From JACDBD01 sp050743385 (GTDB lineage: Bacteria > Actinomycetota > Acidimicrobiia > IMCC26256 > JACDBD01), in NCBI GenBank assembly GCA_050743385.1, contig JBOGFJ010000188.1, positions 1 through 41,613 on the forward strand: a stretch of DNA of 41,613 bases, written 5' to 3'. Shown here piece after piece: positions 7,969-16,100 of this stretch. The notes under the pieces are model-generated. The model saw only the letters and a list, made by a program, of their open reading frames with translations, was not told the DNA's origin and did no database searches. Numbering within the stretch: the stretch's first letter is position 1; each line of letters begins with the position of its first letter. The translations under genes were made by a program, and so were the position numbers.

Positions 7969-9116
7969 CCACCACGGGCTTCGTCCCACCGCCCTATCCC
8001 CAGGACCGTCTCGACGACCTGCGCGCACGCGCCGCCGAGGTGACCGGTGGGTGCGTCGACACTTCGATCGGCACCCCGGTCGATCCGATGCCGGCGGTCG
8101 CGGTACGGGTGCTCGCGGACGCGGCGGCCGGTGCCACCGGCTACCCGCCGTCGGTGGGTACGCCTGCCCTCCGGGAAGCGGCAGCCGGGTGGATGGAACG
8201 CCGTTTCGGGGCGGGCGTGCCGGCCGACCGCGTGATCGCGTGCGTCGGCACCAAGGAGGTCGTGGCGTCGCTGCCGCACCTCCTCTCGCTCCGCGACCCG
8301 GGCCGCGACACCGTGCTCTACCCGGCGGTGTCGTACCCGACCTACGAGATGGGCGCCCGACTCGCGGGGTTGCGGGCGGTGGCGGTCCCGGTCGACGAGC
8401 AGTGGCACCTCGACGTCGAGCGCGTGCCGCCGGGCGACGCGGAGCGGGCGCTGGTCCTGTGGCTCAACGAGCCCGCCAACCCGACGGGCGCGTCCACGGC
8501 CGCGGCCGACCTGGCGGCGCTGGTCGAGTGGGGGCGGCGACACGGAGTCGTGGTGGCGAGCGACGAGTGCTACGCCGAGTTCACCTACGACGCCGCCGGC
8601 GCTCCCGCACCGCCGGTGACGGCGCTGTCGTCGGGGGTCGAGGGCGTGCTCGTGGTCCATTCGCTCTCGAAGCGTTCGAACATGGCGGGCCTGCGAGCCG
8701 GGTTCGTCGCCGGCGACGCCGACCTCGTGCGGTACCTCGGAGAGGTGCGTCGCCACGCCGGGCTGATCGTGCCCACGCCGGTGCAGGCGGCGGCCGCGGC
8801 TGCGCTCGCCGACGACACCCACGTCGACGAGCAGCGGGAGCGGTACCGTCGCCGCCGGGCCGCCGCCATGACGGCACTCGAGGGGTTCGGCCTCGTGCGC
8901 GCCGGCGGACCGTCGACCTTCTACCTCTGGCTGCGGGACGGCGACGGCGCCGGCGACGGCTGGAACGTCGCCTCCCGGCTCGCGGAACGGGGGCTCGTGG
9001 TCGCGCCCGGCGAGCTGTACGGGCCCGACGGTATGGACCATGTCCGCCTGTCGCTGACAGTCTCCGACGAACGGCTGGAGCTGGCTCTCGACCGGCTGGC
9101 CGCCGCGCCCGTCTGA
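7965..9116 (+). CDS. dapC: Succinyldiaminopimelate transaminase (DapC type)
   Basis: A 383-residue class I/II aminotransferase of fold type I. It probably converts N-succinyl-2-amino-6-ketopimelate to N-succinyl-LL-DAP using glutamate. PLP-site features are TGYPPSVGTPALREA, the cofactor-binding WLNEPANPTGAS, SDECYAEF and the Schiff-base lysine in VHSLSKRSNMAGLRAGF. The function is set mainly by context: dapD and dapE lie directly downstream and dapF two genes upstream. The GTG start overlaps the hflX stop by 4 bases. Class I aminotransferases are hard to tell apart by sequence alone, so the assignment is firm only because of the neighbours. Confidence 0.9.
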   Translation: MTTTGFVPPPYPQDRLDDLRARAAEVTGGCVDTSIGTPVDPMPAVAVRVLADAAAGATGYPPSVGTPALREAAAGWMERRFGAGVPADRVIACVGTKEVVASLPHLLSLRDPGRDTVLYPAVSYPTYEMGARLAGLRAVAVPVDEQWHLDVERVPPGDAERALVLWLNEPANPTGASTAAADLAALVEWGRRHGVVVASDECYAEFTYDAAGAPAPPVTALSSGVEGVLVVHSLSKRSNMAGLRAGFVAGDADLVRYLGEVRRHAGLIVPTPVQAAAAAALADDTHVDEQRERYRRRRAAAMTALEGFGLVRAGGPSTFYLWLRDGDGAGDGWNVASRLAERGLVVAPGELYGPDGMDHVRLSLTVSDERLELALDRLAAAPV

Positions 9117-9141
9117 ATCGCCGCGCCGACCGGGAGGACGT

Positions 9142-9969
9142 GTGGACGAGCTTGCCAAGACCATCACGGTGCTGTGGGAGGGCCGCGACGACCTCGCCGC
9201 GGTCATGCCCGCGCCCGAGGCGCGGGCGGCGGTACACGACGCCATCGACCTGCTCGACCGCGGCGAGGCGCGCGTCGCCGAGATCGTCGACGGCGACGTC
9301 GTCGTCCACGAGTGGCTGAAGCAGGCCATCCTGCTGCTGTTCCGGCTCGAGCAGATGCAGGTGGCGGAGGCGGGTCCGTTCGAGTACCTCGACAAGATCC
9401 CGTTGAAGCACGACTATGCCGACGCGGGCGTCCGGGTCGTACCCGGCGCGTCGGCGCGCTGGGGCTCGTACCTGGCGCGGGGCGTGATCCTCATGCCGAG
9501 CTACGTCAACATCGGCGCTCACGTCGGTGCCGAGACGATGGTCGACACCTGGGCGACCGTCGGTTCGTGCGCCCAGATCGGCGCGCGCGTGCACCTGTCG
9601 GGCGGCGTCGGGATCGGCGGCGTCCTCGAACCTCCCCAGGCGGCGCCGGTGATGGTCGATGACGATGTGACGATCGGGAGCCGCTGCATGGTGACCCAGG
9701 GCGCACGCGTGGGACGCGGCAGCGTGCTCGGCGAGGGCGTCATCCTCAACCCCGGCATTCCGGTGATCGACGCCCAGACCGGCGAGGAGGTGTCGCGCGG
9801 TGTCGTACCGCCGTGGTGCATCGTGGTGCAGGCCAGTCGCCGGAAGCAGTTCCCGGGCGGCGAGTTCGGTCTCGCCTGCGCGCTCATCCTCCGACGTCTC
9901 GAGGAGGGTGAGCGTCACGACAAGGCGAAGCTGAACGACATTCTCCGCGAGCACGGCGTCGGGCAGTGA
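9142..9969 (+). CDS. dapD: 2,3,4,5-tetrahydropyridine-2,6-dicarboxylate N-succinyltransferase
   Basis: A 275-residue left-handed beta-helix acyltransferase that succinylates tetrahydrodipicolinate from succinyl-CoA. The N-terminal helical domain is followed by hexapeptide repeats from about residue 95: GVRVVPGASARWGSYLAR, VILMPSYVNIGAHVG, TMVDTWATVGSCAQIG and VHLSGGVGIGGVLEP. Length and motifs match the E. coli-type DapD; mycobacteria and corynebacteria are known for a longer, divergent DapD. GTG at 9142 has GGGAGG at 9132-9137 as ribosome-binding site. The 25-base gap after dapC is the widest in this operon. The end overlaps dapE by 4 bases. Confidence 0.96.
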   Translation: MDELAKTITVLWEGRDDLAAVMPAPEARAAVHDAIDLLDRGEARVAEIVDGDVVVHEWLKQAILLLFRLEQMQVAEAGPFEYLDKIPLKHDYADAGVRVVPGASARWGSYLARGVILMPSYVNIGAHVGAETMVDTWATVGSCAQIGARVHLSGGVGIGGVLEPPQAAPVMVDDDVTIGSRCMVTQGARVGRGSVLGEGVILNPGIPVIDAQTGEEVSRGVVPPWCIVVQASRRKQFPGGEFGLACALILRRLEEGERHDKAKLNDILREHGVGQ

Positions 9970-11063
9970 CGGCGCTGACCGCGGTCGTCGACGCCGACGC
10001 CGGTGACCTCCTCACGCTCACCGCCGCGCTCGTAGCGGTACCCTCGCCGAGTCACCGCGAGGAGGCACTGGCATCGGCGGTCGAACAGCGCCTCCGCGGG
10101 CGCGCCCCCGACCTGATGGTCGAACGGGTGGGGGAGAACGTGATCGCCCGCACCGACCTCGGGCGCGAACGCCGCATCGTGCTCGGTGGTCACCTCGACA
10201 CCGTGCCGCCCAACGGCAACGAGCGACCGCGTGTCGAGGGCGACGTGCTGCATGGCTTGGGCTCGGCCGACATGAAGGGGGGAGTGGCGGTGCTCCTCCG
10301 TCTCGCCGAGGAGCTGACGGCGCCGGGTGCGGAGCCGCGCCACGACGTCACGCTCGCGTTCTACGAGTGCGAGGAGGTCGCGGAGGAGCACAACGGTCTG
10401 CGTCGGCTGTTCGAGGAGCGTCCCGAGGTCCTGGCGGGTGACTTCGCCGTCCTCCTCGAGCCCACCGATTGCTGGGTGGAGGCGGGCTGCCAGGGGACCC
10501 TGCACGTGCGGGCGTCATTCGACGGCGTCCGGGCCCACTCGGCGCGCCCCTGGATCGGGCGGAACGCGATCCACGAGGCCGCGCCCGCGCTCGCACGGGT
10601 CGCGGCCCACGAGGCCGACACCGTGGAGGTCGACGGGCTCGCCTACCGGGAGTCGCTCGAGGTCGTCGGCATCGAGGCCGGCGTGGCGAGGAACGTCGTG
10701 CCCGATGCGTGCGCATTCGTGGTGAACCGGCGCTTCGCCCCTGCGTACACGGTCGACGACGCGATCGAGCAGATGCGGGCACTCCTCGATGATGCGGACG
10801 AGGTGGAGGTGCTGAGCGCGTCGCCGCCGGCGCCACCGAACCTCACGCACCCGTTGGTGGCCGAGTTCGTGGAGAGCCTCGGGCTGCCCGTGCGGCCCAA
10901 GCTCGGCTGGACCGACGTCGCCCGGTTCGCGAGCCGAGGGGTGCCGGCGGTGAACTTCGGCCCCGGCGACCCGGAGCTGGCGCACACCGCCGACGAGCTC
11001 GTCCACCGGGCGTCGGTCGAGCGCGCCTACGACGTGCTGGCGGGCTTCGTCGGCGTCGCCTGA
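9966..11063 (+). CDS. dapE: Succinyl-diaminopimelate desuccinylase
   Basis: A 365-residue di-zinc M20 peptidase-family hydrolase that removes succinate from N-succinyl-LL-DAP. Metal and catalytic residues are visible: H76 and D78 (LGGHLDTVP), bridging D102 (GSADMKGG), general base E136 and metal ligand E137 (YECEE), and the C-terminal histidine in LAHTADELVH. A dimerisation domain lies between about residues 170 and 285. GTG at 9966 overlaps the dapD stop. With dapC, dapD and dapF it completes the succinylase branch from tetrahydrodipicolinate to meso-DAP; dapA and dapB are not in the window. It converges on lexA with only 10 bases between the stop codons. Confidence 0.95.
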   Translation: MTALTAVVDADAGDLLTLTAALVAVPSPSHREEALASAVEQRLRGRAPDLMVERVGENVIARTDLGRERRIVLGGHLDTVPPNGNERPRVEGDVLHGLGSADMKGGVAVLLRLAEELTAPGAEPRHDVTLAFYECEEVAEEHNGLRRLFEERPEVLAGDFAVLLEPTDCWVEAGCQGTLHVRASFDGVRAHSARPWIGRNAIHEAAPALARVAAHEADTVEVDGLAYRESLEVVGIEAGVARNVVPDACAFVVNRRFAPAYTVDDAIEQMRALLDDADEVEVLSASPPAPPNLTHPLVAEFVESLGLPVRPKLGWTDVARFASRGVPAVNFGPGDPELAHTADELVHRASVERAYDVLAGFVGVA

Positions 11064-11076
11064 GCCGTTCGGCTCA
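11061..11076. terminator. Stop-codon hairpin shared by dapE and lexA
   Basis: TGAGCCGTTCGGCTCA is a perfect 6-bp stem with a GTTC loop. Its two outer triplets are the TGA stop codons of dapE (plus strand) and lexA (minus strand). It is the only hairpin in the 10-base gap and can form in both transcripts. A 6-bp stem without a T-run is weak, so termination is inferred from position. Confidence 0.5.
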
Positions 11077-11703
11077 GAGGCGGCGCATCACGGTGACGAC
11101 CCGGCCGTAGATCGTGATCTCGGCGGGGTCGAACACCATCTCGTCGAGGTCGGGGTTCTCGGGCCGCAGCACGATCTTGCCCCGGCGGCGCAGGAACGTC
11201 TTGACCGTCGCCTCGTCGCCGGGAATGCCGGCCACCACCGTGTCGCCCGGCTCGGCCCTGGCCTGCTGGCGGGCGACGACGTAGTCGCCGTCGAGGATGC
11301 CGGCCTCGATCATCGAGTCGCCCCGCACCCGCACCATGAAGAGGTCGCCGCTGCCACCGGTGAAGTCTTCGGGGACCGGAAGGGTCTCCTCGATGTTCTC
11401 GGCCGCGAGCACACCGGTGCCGGCGGCGACATCGCCGACGAGCGGGACGTGGCGGGCAGGCCGGCGCTCCACCGCCGCGCCCGAGCCCGACTCGAAGTGG
11501 ACCTCGAGCGCCCGGGGCTTCGTGGGGTCGCGGGTGAGATAGCCCTTCTCCTGGAGGGCGGCGAGGTGGGCGTGGACGGTGGAGCTCGACGACAGGCCCA
11601 CGGCCTCGCCGATCTCGCGCACGCTCGGGGGATAGCCCCGGTTGCGCAGCTCGGCATCGATGAACTCGAGCACCTGGCGCTGCCGGTCGGTGAGATCGGT
11701 CAT
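11074..11703 (-). CDS. lexA: SOS response repressor LexA
   Basis: A 209-residue repressor-protease. The winged helix-turn-helix occupies the N-terminus (LTDRQRQVLEFI, GYPPSVREIGEAVGLSSSSTVHAHL). The cleavage site is A94-G95 (GDVAAGTGV). The catalytic dyad is S130 (VRGDSMIEAGI) and K168 (EATVKTFLRR) in the S24 domain. RecA filaments stimulate its self-cleavage, which lifts repression of DNA-damage genes. The ATG has a strong AGGAGGAG ribosome-binding site just upstream. The promoter region at 11764-11865 carries operators of its own type, so autoregulation is very likely. The divergent LysM gene shares this region. Confidence 0.98.
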   Translation of the reverse strand: MTDLTDRQRQVLEFIDAELRNRGYPPSVREIGEAVGLSSSSTVHAHLAALQEKGYLTRDPTKPRALEVHFESGSGAAVERRPARHVPLVGDVAAGTGVLAAENIEETLPVPEDFTGGSGDLFMVRVRGDSMIEAGILDGDYVVARQQARAEPGDTVVAGIPGDEATVKTFLRRRGKIVLRPENPDLDEMVFDPAEITIYGRVVTVMRRL

Positions 11704-11769
11704 GGCTCTCCTCCTGCGACGTGCCGACGGCGGCGCCCGGGGGAGGCACCGCTTGAGACCCTCTGAGGC

Positions 11770-11798
11770 ACCGTAACACGATCACGCGTTCGGGGCAA
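11770..11798 (-). promoter_or_regulatory. lexA promoter (TTGCCC-17-TACGGT)
   Basis: On the minus strand, TTGCCC (11793-11798) and TACGGT (11770-11775) are separated by exactly 17 bases, giving a start near 11763 and a leader of about 60 bases before the lexA ATG. The degenerate SOS box at 11795-11810 overlaps the -35 element. Confidence 0.6.
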
Positions 11799-11810
11799 AC
11801 ATCTGTTCGA
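11795..11810. promoter_or_regulatory. Degenerate LexA box (AAAC-N4-GTTC)
   Basis: GCAAACATCTGTTCGA keeps seven of the eight core bases of GAAC-N4-GTTC, with one half-site perfect. It overlaps the -35 element of the lexA promoter, where binding would block RNA polymerase. It is probably a weaker operator. Confidence 0.5.
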
Positions 11811-11819
11811 GATTTCCCC

Positions 11820-11849
11820 TTGACCTCGAACGCCCGTTCGTGATCTGAT
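11820..11849 (+). promoter_or_regulatory. Promoter of the LysM gene with SOS box as spacer
   Basis: TTGACC (11820-11825) and TCTGAT (11844-11849) are spaced by 18 bases. The spacer is almost entirely SOS box 1, and SOS box 2 starts at the base after the -10 and covers the likely start site. The -10 matches only four of six consensus bases, so it is less certain than the operators. Confidence 0.45.
11826..11841. promoter_or_regulatory. SOS box 1 (LexA operator)
   Basis: TCGAACGCCCGTTCGT has a perfect GAAC-N4-GTTC core (11828-11839), and its flanks match 15 of 16 positions of the extended TCGAAC-N4-GTTCGA consensus known from Gram-positive and actinobacterial LexA. Confidence 0.9.
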
Positions 11850-11865
11850 GCGAACAGGCGTTCGC
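11850..11865. promoter_or_regulatory. SOS box 2 (LexA operator)
   Basis: GCGAACAGGCGTTCGC has a perfect GAAC-N4-GTTC core (11852-11863) and fully palindromic outer bases. Its centre is 24 bp from that of box 1. It lies at the presumed transcription start of the plus-strand LysM gene. Confidence 0.88.
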
Positions 11866-11944
11866 CGACCGTAGTTGTCACACCCCGGTGGTTGGCTACG
11901 AGGGCGGGCGCAGGAGGGGCTTCGAGAGGAGCAGTGAGCGAGCC

Positions 11945-12334
11945 GTGAGCGAGATGGCCGTCGCCATGACCACCAGGAGACCGAGGTTCGGGCTCGGGGC
12001 GGAACCCACGATCCGCTTCCGTCCGCCGGTCCCCGCCGCGACCTACCGGCGCCGGCGAGTCGCCGCCGCCGTGCTGGGCGTGGCCCTGGTGCTCGTGGTG
12101 GCGCAGGCGGGTGGCGCGCTCGGGGACACACCCCTCGCGGTCCCTGAGCGCCGCCCAGCCGTCTCCGACGATGCCGCCACCGTCCGCTACGTCGTCGAGC
12201 CCGGCGACTCGCTGTGGTCGATCGCCGAGCAGCTCGCGCCGGGGGAGGATCCCCGCCCCGTGGTCGACGCCCTCGCCGAGGCCCGGCGGGGCGCGCCCCT
12301 GATCCCGGGCGAGACCGTCGTCTGGCCGCGGTGA
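11945..12334 (+). CDS. Small LysM-domain membrane protein, likely SOS-induced division inhibitor
   Basis: About 129 residues: a basic cytosolic N-terminus (TTRRPRFG and a YRRRR stop), one membrane helix (VAAAVLGVALVLVVAQAGGAL), a short Pro-rich linker and a C-terminal LysM domain (VRYVVEPGDSLWSIAEQLA to ETVVWPR) that should bind peptidoglycan outside the membrane. No hydrolase domain is present. Position and regulation match the genes divergent from lexA and upstream of nrdR in other actinobacteria: M. tuberculosis Rv2719c (ChiZ), Corynebacterium DivS and, in Gram-positives, SosA/YneA, which block division after DNA damage. I choose GTG 11945, with GAGGAG at 11926-11931; GTG 11888 and ATG 11954 are alternatives. 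The function is inferred from context and topology. Confidence 0.8.
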   Translation: MSEMAVAMTTRRPRFGLGAEPTIRFRPPVPAATYRRRRVAAAVLGVALVLVVAQAGGALGDTPLAVPERRPAVSDDAATVRYVVEPGDSLWSIAEQLAPGEDPRPVVDALAEARRGAPLIPGETVVWPR

Positions 12335-12377
12335 GCGGACGGGTGGCCGCCCGTCCGGTCCCCCGATGAGCCCCGGG

Positions 12378-12383
12378 TACGGT
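12378..12383 (+). promoter_or_regulatory. -10 element (TACGGT) for a probable leaderless nrdR transcript
   Basis: TACGGT ends six bases before the GTG start of nrdR, so a transcript starting about seven bases downstream would begin on the start codon itself. There is no ribosome-binding site in front of this GTG. Read-through from the SOS-controlled LysM gene 55 bases upstream is also possible. Confidence 0.45.
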
Positions 12384-12389
12384 GGCGGC

Positions 12390-12857
12390 GTGCGATGCCC
12401 CTACTGCCGGGGGATCGACGACAAGGTGGTCGACTCCCGGCCCGCCGACGACGGCGGTGCCATCCGCCGGCGGCGTGAGTGCCTCGGCTGCGGACGGCGC
12501 TTCACGACCTACGAGCGTGTCGACGAGCTGCCGCTCCTCGTGGTCAAGCGTGCGGGCACCCGCGAGCCCTTCGACCGGGACAAGCTGGCCGCCGGGATCG
12601 AGCGGGCGGTCACCAACCGCCCGATCGAAGACGGCACCGTGGCCGTCATCGCCGCCGAGATCGAGGAGCAGGTGCGGGGCGACGGGCCCGAGGTCTCGAG
12701 TGAGCGCCTGGGGGTGGCCGTCCTCGAGCGTCTGCGTCAGCTCGACGACGTGGCGTATCTGCGATTCGCGTCCGTCTACAAGGACTTCGAGAACCTCGAC
12801 GACTTCGAGCGCGAGGTCGGCGAGCTCCAGAAGACGACCGAGCCCAAGCGTCGCTGA
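12390..12857 (+). CDS. nrdR: Transcriptional repressor NrdR
   Basis: A 155-residue, nucleotide-sensing repressor of ribonucleotide reductase genes. The N-terminal zinc ribbon has C3, C6, C31 and C34 (VRCPYCRG, CLGCGRRFTTYER). The ATP-cone domain follows from about residue 47 (LLVVKRAGTREPFDRDKL to VAYLRFASVYKDF). GTG 12390 puts the zinc ribbon at the N-terminus as in all family members; a longer frame from 12366 would add eight unsupported residues. It sits directly upstream of nrdJ, whose promoter carries two NrdR boxes, as in the Streptomyces nrdRJ arrangement. Confidence 0.97.
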   Translation: MRCPYCRGIDDKVVDSRPADDGGAIRRRRECLGCGRRFTTYERVDELPLLVVKRAGTREPFDRDKLAAGIERAVTNRPIEDGTVAVIAAEIEEQVRGDGPEVSSERLGVAVLERLRQLDDVAYLRFASVYKDFENLDDFEREVGELQKTTEPKRR

Positions 12858-12867
12858 CGATCCCCGG

Positions 12868-12915
12868 CCGTTCGCGATTGTGCGCAGATTCACCAGTGGG
12901 AACCTTCGCGAACGG
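12868..12915. repeat. Long inverted repeat between nrdR and nrdJ
   Basis: CCGTTCGCGA (12868-12877) and TCGCGAACGG (12906-12915) are perfect 10-bp complements separated by 28 bases. The right arm includes the self-palindrome TTCGCGAA. It begins 11 bases after the nrdR stop and ends 44 bases before the nrdJ -35 element. It may terminate nrdR transcription or bind a regulator. The rest of the 276-base gap holds the nrdJ promoter and operators and no gene. Confidence 0.55.
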
Positions 12916-12959
12916 TCGCTGACCAGGAGAAACGTGTCGACGGGCAGGTCGGCGAGCCG

Positions 12960-12988
12960 TTGACAGCGGTGAATACCAGTGATGTAAT
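12960..12988 (+). promoter_or_regulatory. nrdJ promoter (TTGACA-17-TGTAAT)
   Basis: A consensus -35 TTGACA (12960-12965), a 17-base spacer and a near-consensus -10 TGTAAT (12983-12988) preceded by TGA, an extended -10. This is the best promoter in the window. The start would be near 12995, inside the first NrdR box, giving a leader of about 140 bases. Confidence 0.8.
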
Positions 12989-12990
12989 TG

Positions 12991-13006
12991 CCCAGCATCT
13001 CGCGCT
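12991..13006. promoter_or_regulatory. NrdR box 1
   Basis: CCCAGCATCTCGCGCT covers the predicted start site of nrdJ. It is identical to box 2 at 13 of 16 positions and lies exactly 31 bp from it, about three helical turns, which is the usual spacing of paired NrdR boxes. Against the family consensus (acaCwAtATaTwGtgt) it is the weaker box. Confidence 0.7.
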
Positions 13007-13021
13007 GCCCCGCTAGGGGAC

Positions 13022-13037
13022 CCCAACATCTTGTGCT
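13022..13037. promoter_or_regulatory. NrdR box 2
   Basis: CCCAACATCTTGTGCT matches eight of ten core positions of the NrdR consensus CwAtATaTwG plus the trailing GTG. It lies downstream of the predicted nrdJ start. A small CCCC-GCTA-GGGG hairpin (13008-13019) sits between the two boxes. Confidence 0.75.
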
Positions 13038-13133
13038 TGGGAGTCGGGGGCTCCGGTGGCGTCGAGCGGCACGAGAGAGCGTTCTGACAGGCGCCGGGGG
13101 AGGCGCGCACCGAGTCGTCCCGAGGGGGACCCC

Positions 13134-16100
13134 ATGGTCATGGCGAAGGACGAGATGGGCATCGGCATCCGGCGGCACTTCACCGAACCGGGCACCGACC
13201 CCTACGACACCGTCGAGTGGGACCGGCGCGAGGCCCGCATCCCCAACTACAAGGACGGCACCGACGCCTTCCTCCAGCCCGACGTCGAGTTCCCGGTCAC
13301 CTGGTCCCAGAACGCCACCAACATCGTGGCCCAGAAGTACTTCCGCGGGTCCCTCGGCACGCCCGAGCGGGAGTGGTCGCTGCGCCAGGTGATCGATCGC
13401 GTCGTCGACACCATCACCGGGTGGGGCGAGCGCGACGGCTACTTCGTCGACGACGAGGAGGCCGGCGCTTTCCGCGACGAGCTCAAGTACGTGCTGCTCC
13501 ACCAGCGGGCCGCGTTCAACTCACCGGTGTGGTTCAACATCGGCGTGAACGGCGTGCCGCAACAGGCGAGTGCGTGCTTCATCCTCGCCGTCGACGACAC
13601 GATGAATGCGATCCTCAACTGGTACCGGGAAGAGGGCATCATCTTCAAGGGAGGCTCCGGGTCGGGAATCAACCTGTCCGGGATCCGGTCCTCTGTCGAA
13701 CCGCTCCAAGGCGGCGGCACCGCCAGTGGCCCCGTGAGCTTCATGCGTGGCGCCGACGCGTCCGCCGGCACGATCAAGTCAGGAGGTCGCACGAGGCGCA
13801 GCGCGAAGATGGTGATCCTCAACTCCGACCATCCCGACGTCGAGGAGTTCATCTGGTGCAAGGCGCGCGAGGAGCGCAAGGCCCGCGCTCTCAGCGAAGC
13901 CGGCTTCGACATGGATCTCGACGGCCGCGACTCGCACTCGATCCAGTACCAGAACGCCAACAACTCAGTGCGGGTCACCGACGAGTTCATGCAGGCCGTC
14001 GTCGACGACCGTGACTGGCACCTGCGCTCCGTGAAGTCGGGCGATGTCATCCGCACGATGAAGGCCCGCGAGCTCATGCGTCAGATCTCGGAGGCCACGT
14101 GGGAGTGCGCCGACCCGGGGATGCAGTTCGACACCACGATCAACCGCTGGCACACGGCGGCGAACACCGGCCGCATCAACGCGTCGAACCCGTGTAGTGA
14201 ATACATGCACCTGGACAACTCGGCGTGCAACCTCGCCAGCATCAACCTGCTGAAGTTCCTCGACGACGACGACTACTTCGATGTCGAGGGATACAAGCGC
14301 GCGATCGAGGTCGTGTTCACTGCCCAGGAGATCCTGGTCGGCAACGCCGACTACCCGACGGAGAAGATCGCCGAGACCAGCCGTCAGTTCCGCCAGCTCG
14401 GCCTCGGTTACGCCAACCTCGGCGCCACGCTGATGGCGATGGGCGTCCCCTACGACTCACCCGAGGGGCGTTCGTGGGCGGGCGCGCTCACCGCGCTGGT
14501 GACCGGCCACGCCTACACCACCAGCGCTCGCACCGCCGGGCGCATGGGACCGTTCGCGGGCTACGTGCGCAACGAGGAGCCCATGCTCAACGTGCTGCGG
14601 ATGCACCGCGCGGAGGCGGCGAAGATCGACGAGGAGCTCGTGCCGGTCGAGCTGCTGAGTGCCGCCCAGCGCTCCTGGGACGACGCCGTCGACACCGCCG
14701 AGGTGCACGGCGTGCGCAACTCACAGTCGACGGTGCTTGCACCGACCGGAACTATTGGTTTGATGATGGATTGCGACACCACCGGCATCGAGCCCGACCT
14801 CGCGCTGACGAAGGCGAAGAAGCTCGTCGGTGGCGGCACCATGCTGATTGTCAACCAGACCGTCCCGCGCGCGTTGCGCCGGCTCGGATACTCCGACGAC
14901 CAGGTCGACGCCATCATCCAGTACATCGACGAGCACAAGACCGTCATCGGCGCGCCCGCCTTCGATCCCGAGCATCTGCCGGTGTTCGCGTGCTCGATGG
15001 GCGACAACCCGATCCACTACATGGGCCACGTCACGATGATGGGCGCGGTGCAGCCGTTCATCTCCGGCGCGATCAGCAAGTGTGTCGAGGGGCCCACACT
15101 CGTCACGACCGCCGACGGGCTCGTCCGAATCGGGAGTCTGCATCGGGGAGAAACGGCTGACGCGTTCCGCGACCACGTTCTCGAAGTTGCTTCTCTCGAC
15201 GGCACGCAGAAGACGGACGCCTTCTATTACGGCGGCCACCGACGGGTCCGCGAGATCACGCTCCGGTCCGGTCACCGCATCGTTGGTACTCCGAACCACC
15301 GGGTGCTCGTCGCCGGGTACGGCGGGGTCGAATGGATGCCGCTCGAGGACGTGTTGCCCGACGAGTACGTCGCCGTGCAGTACGGCGCAAACCTCTGGTC
15401 CGAGGTCGCAGCTCGCTTCGACGACTTCGCGTCGTCGCCGCGCTACGGCAACCAGAAATGGATCGACGTCCCCGTCGAGATGACCGAGGAGCTCGCGTTC
15501 CTGCTCGGGGCGTACGCAGCGGAGGGTCACACGGCGTCGGCGACGTACAGCATCGTGATCACGAACTCGCAGGAGAACGTCCTCCAGCGGGTGGCATCGG
15601 CATGGCGCAGCGAGTTCGGTGTTGACGCCCGGATCGCGCGACCGACGGACCGGTGCCCGTACGTGGTTGTCTCGTCGAAGACGATTGTCGAGTTCCTCGA
15701 GTACCTCGGATGCGGAGAACGCGCACGCACCAAGCGGATTCCGGATGCCGTCCTTCGCTCGCCGCGTCCCATGGTGCTGGCCTTCCTGCAGGGCCTCGCG
15801 CTGGACGCGTACGCGACGGTTGCCACCATGCCCAAGTGGGCGATCTGTCTCGAGGCCGGCGAGCTGCTCGACGACCTCCAGGCCGTGCTGACGGACCTCG
15901 GGATCGTTCACAGTCGCATCTCCAAGGTCAACAAGGACAACGGCAAGGCCTACGACGAGGTGTATGCGGCCGGACGTCATGCGGCGCGTCTTGTCGAGCT
16001 GGTTCCCTTCCTCGAGGCTGACAAGGCGGCTCGTGCAAACGAGCTCGTGCTGCTGAACACCGACGGTACGCACAACACAGCCGACGTCGTGCCCGGTATC

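Noticed and set aside
12899..12914. SOS box upstream of nrdJ (GAAC...GAAC)
   Set aside because: The GAAC half-sites are in direct, not inverted, orientation and with six bases between them, so it is not a LexA operator.
12989..13133. Cobalamin riboswitch in the nrdJ leader
   Set aside because: The enzyme is B12-dependent, but the leader is only about 140 bases and I see no B12-box-like sequence or the expected helices.
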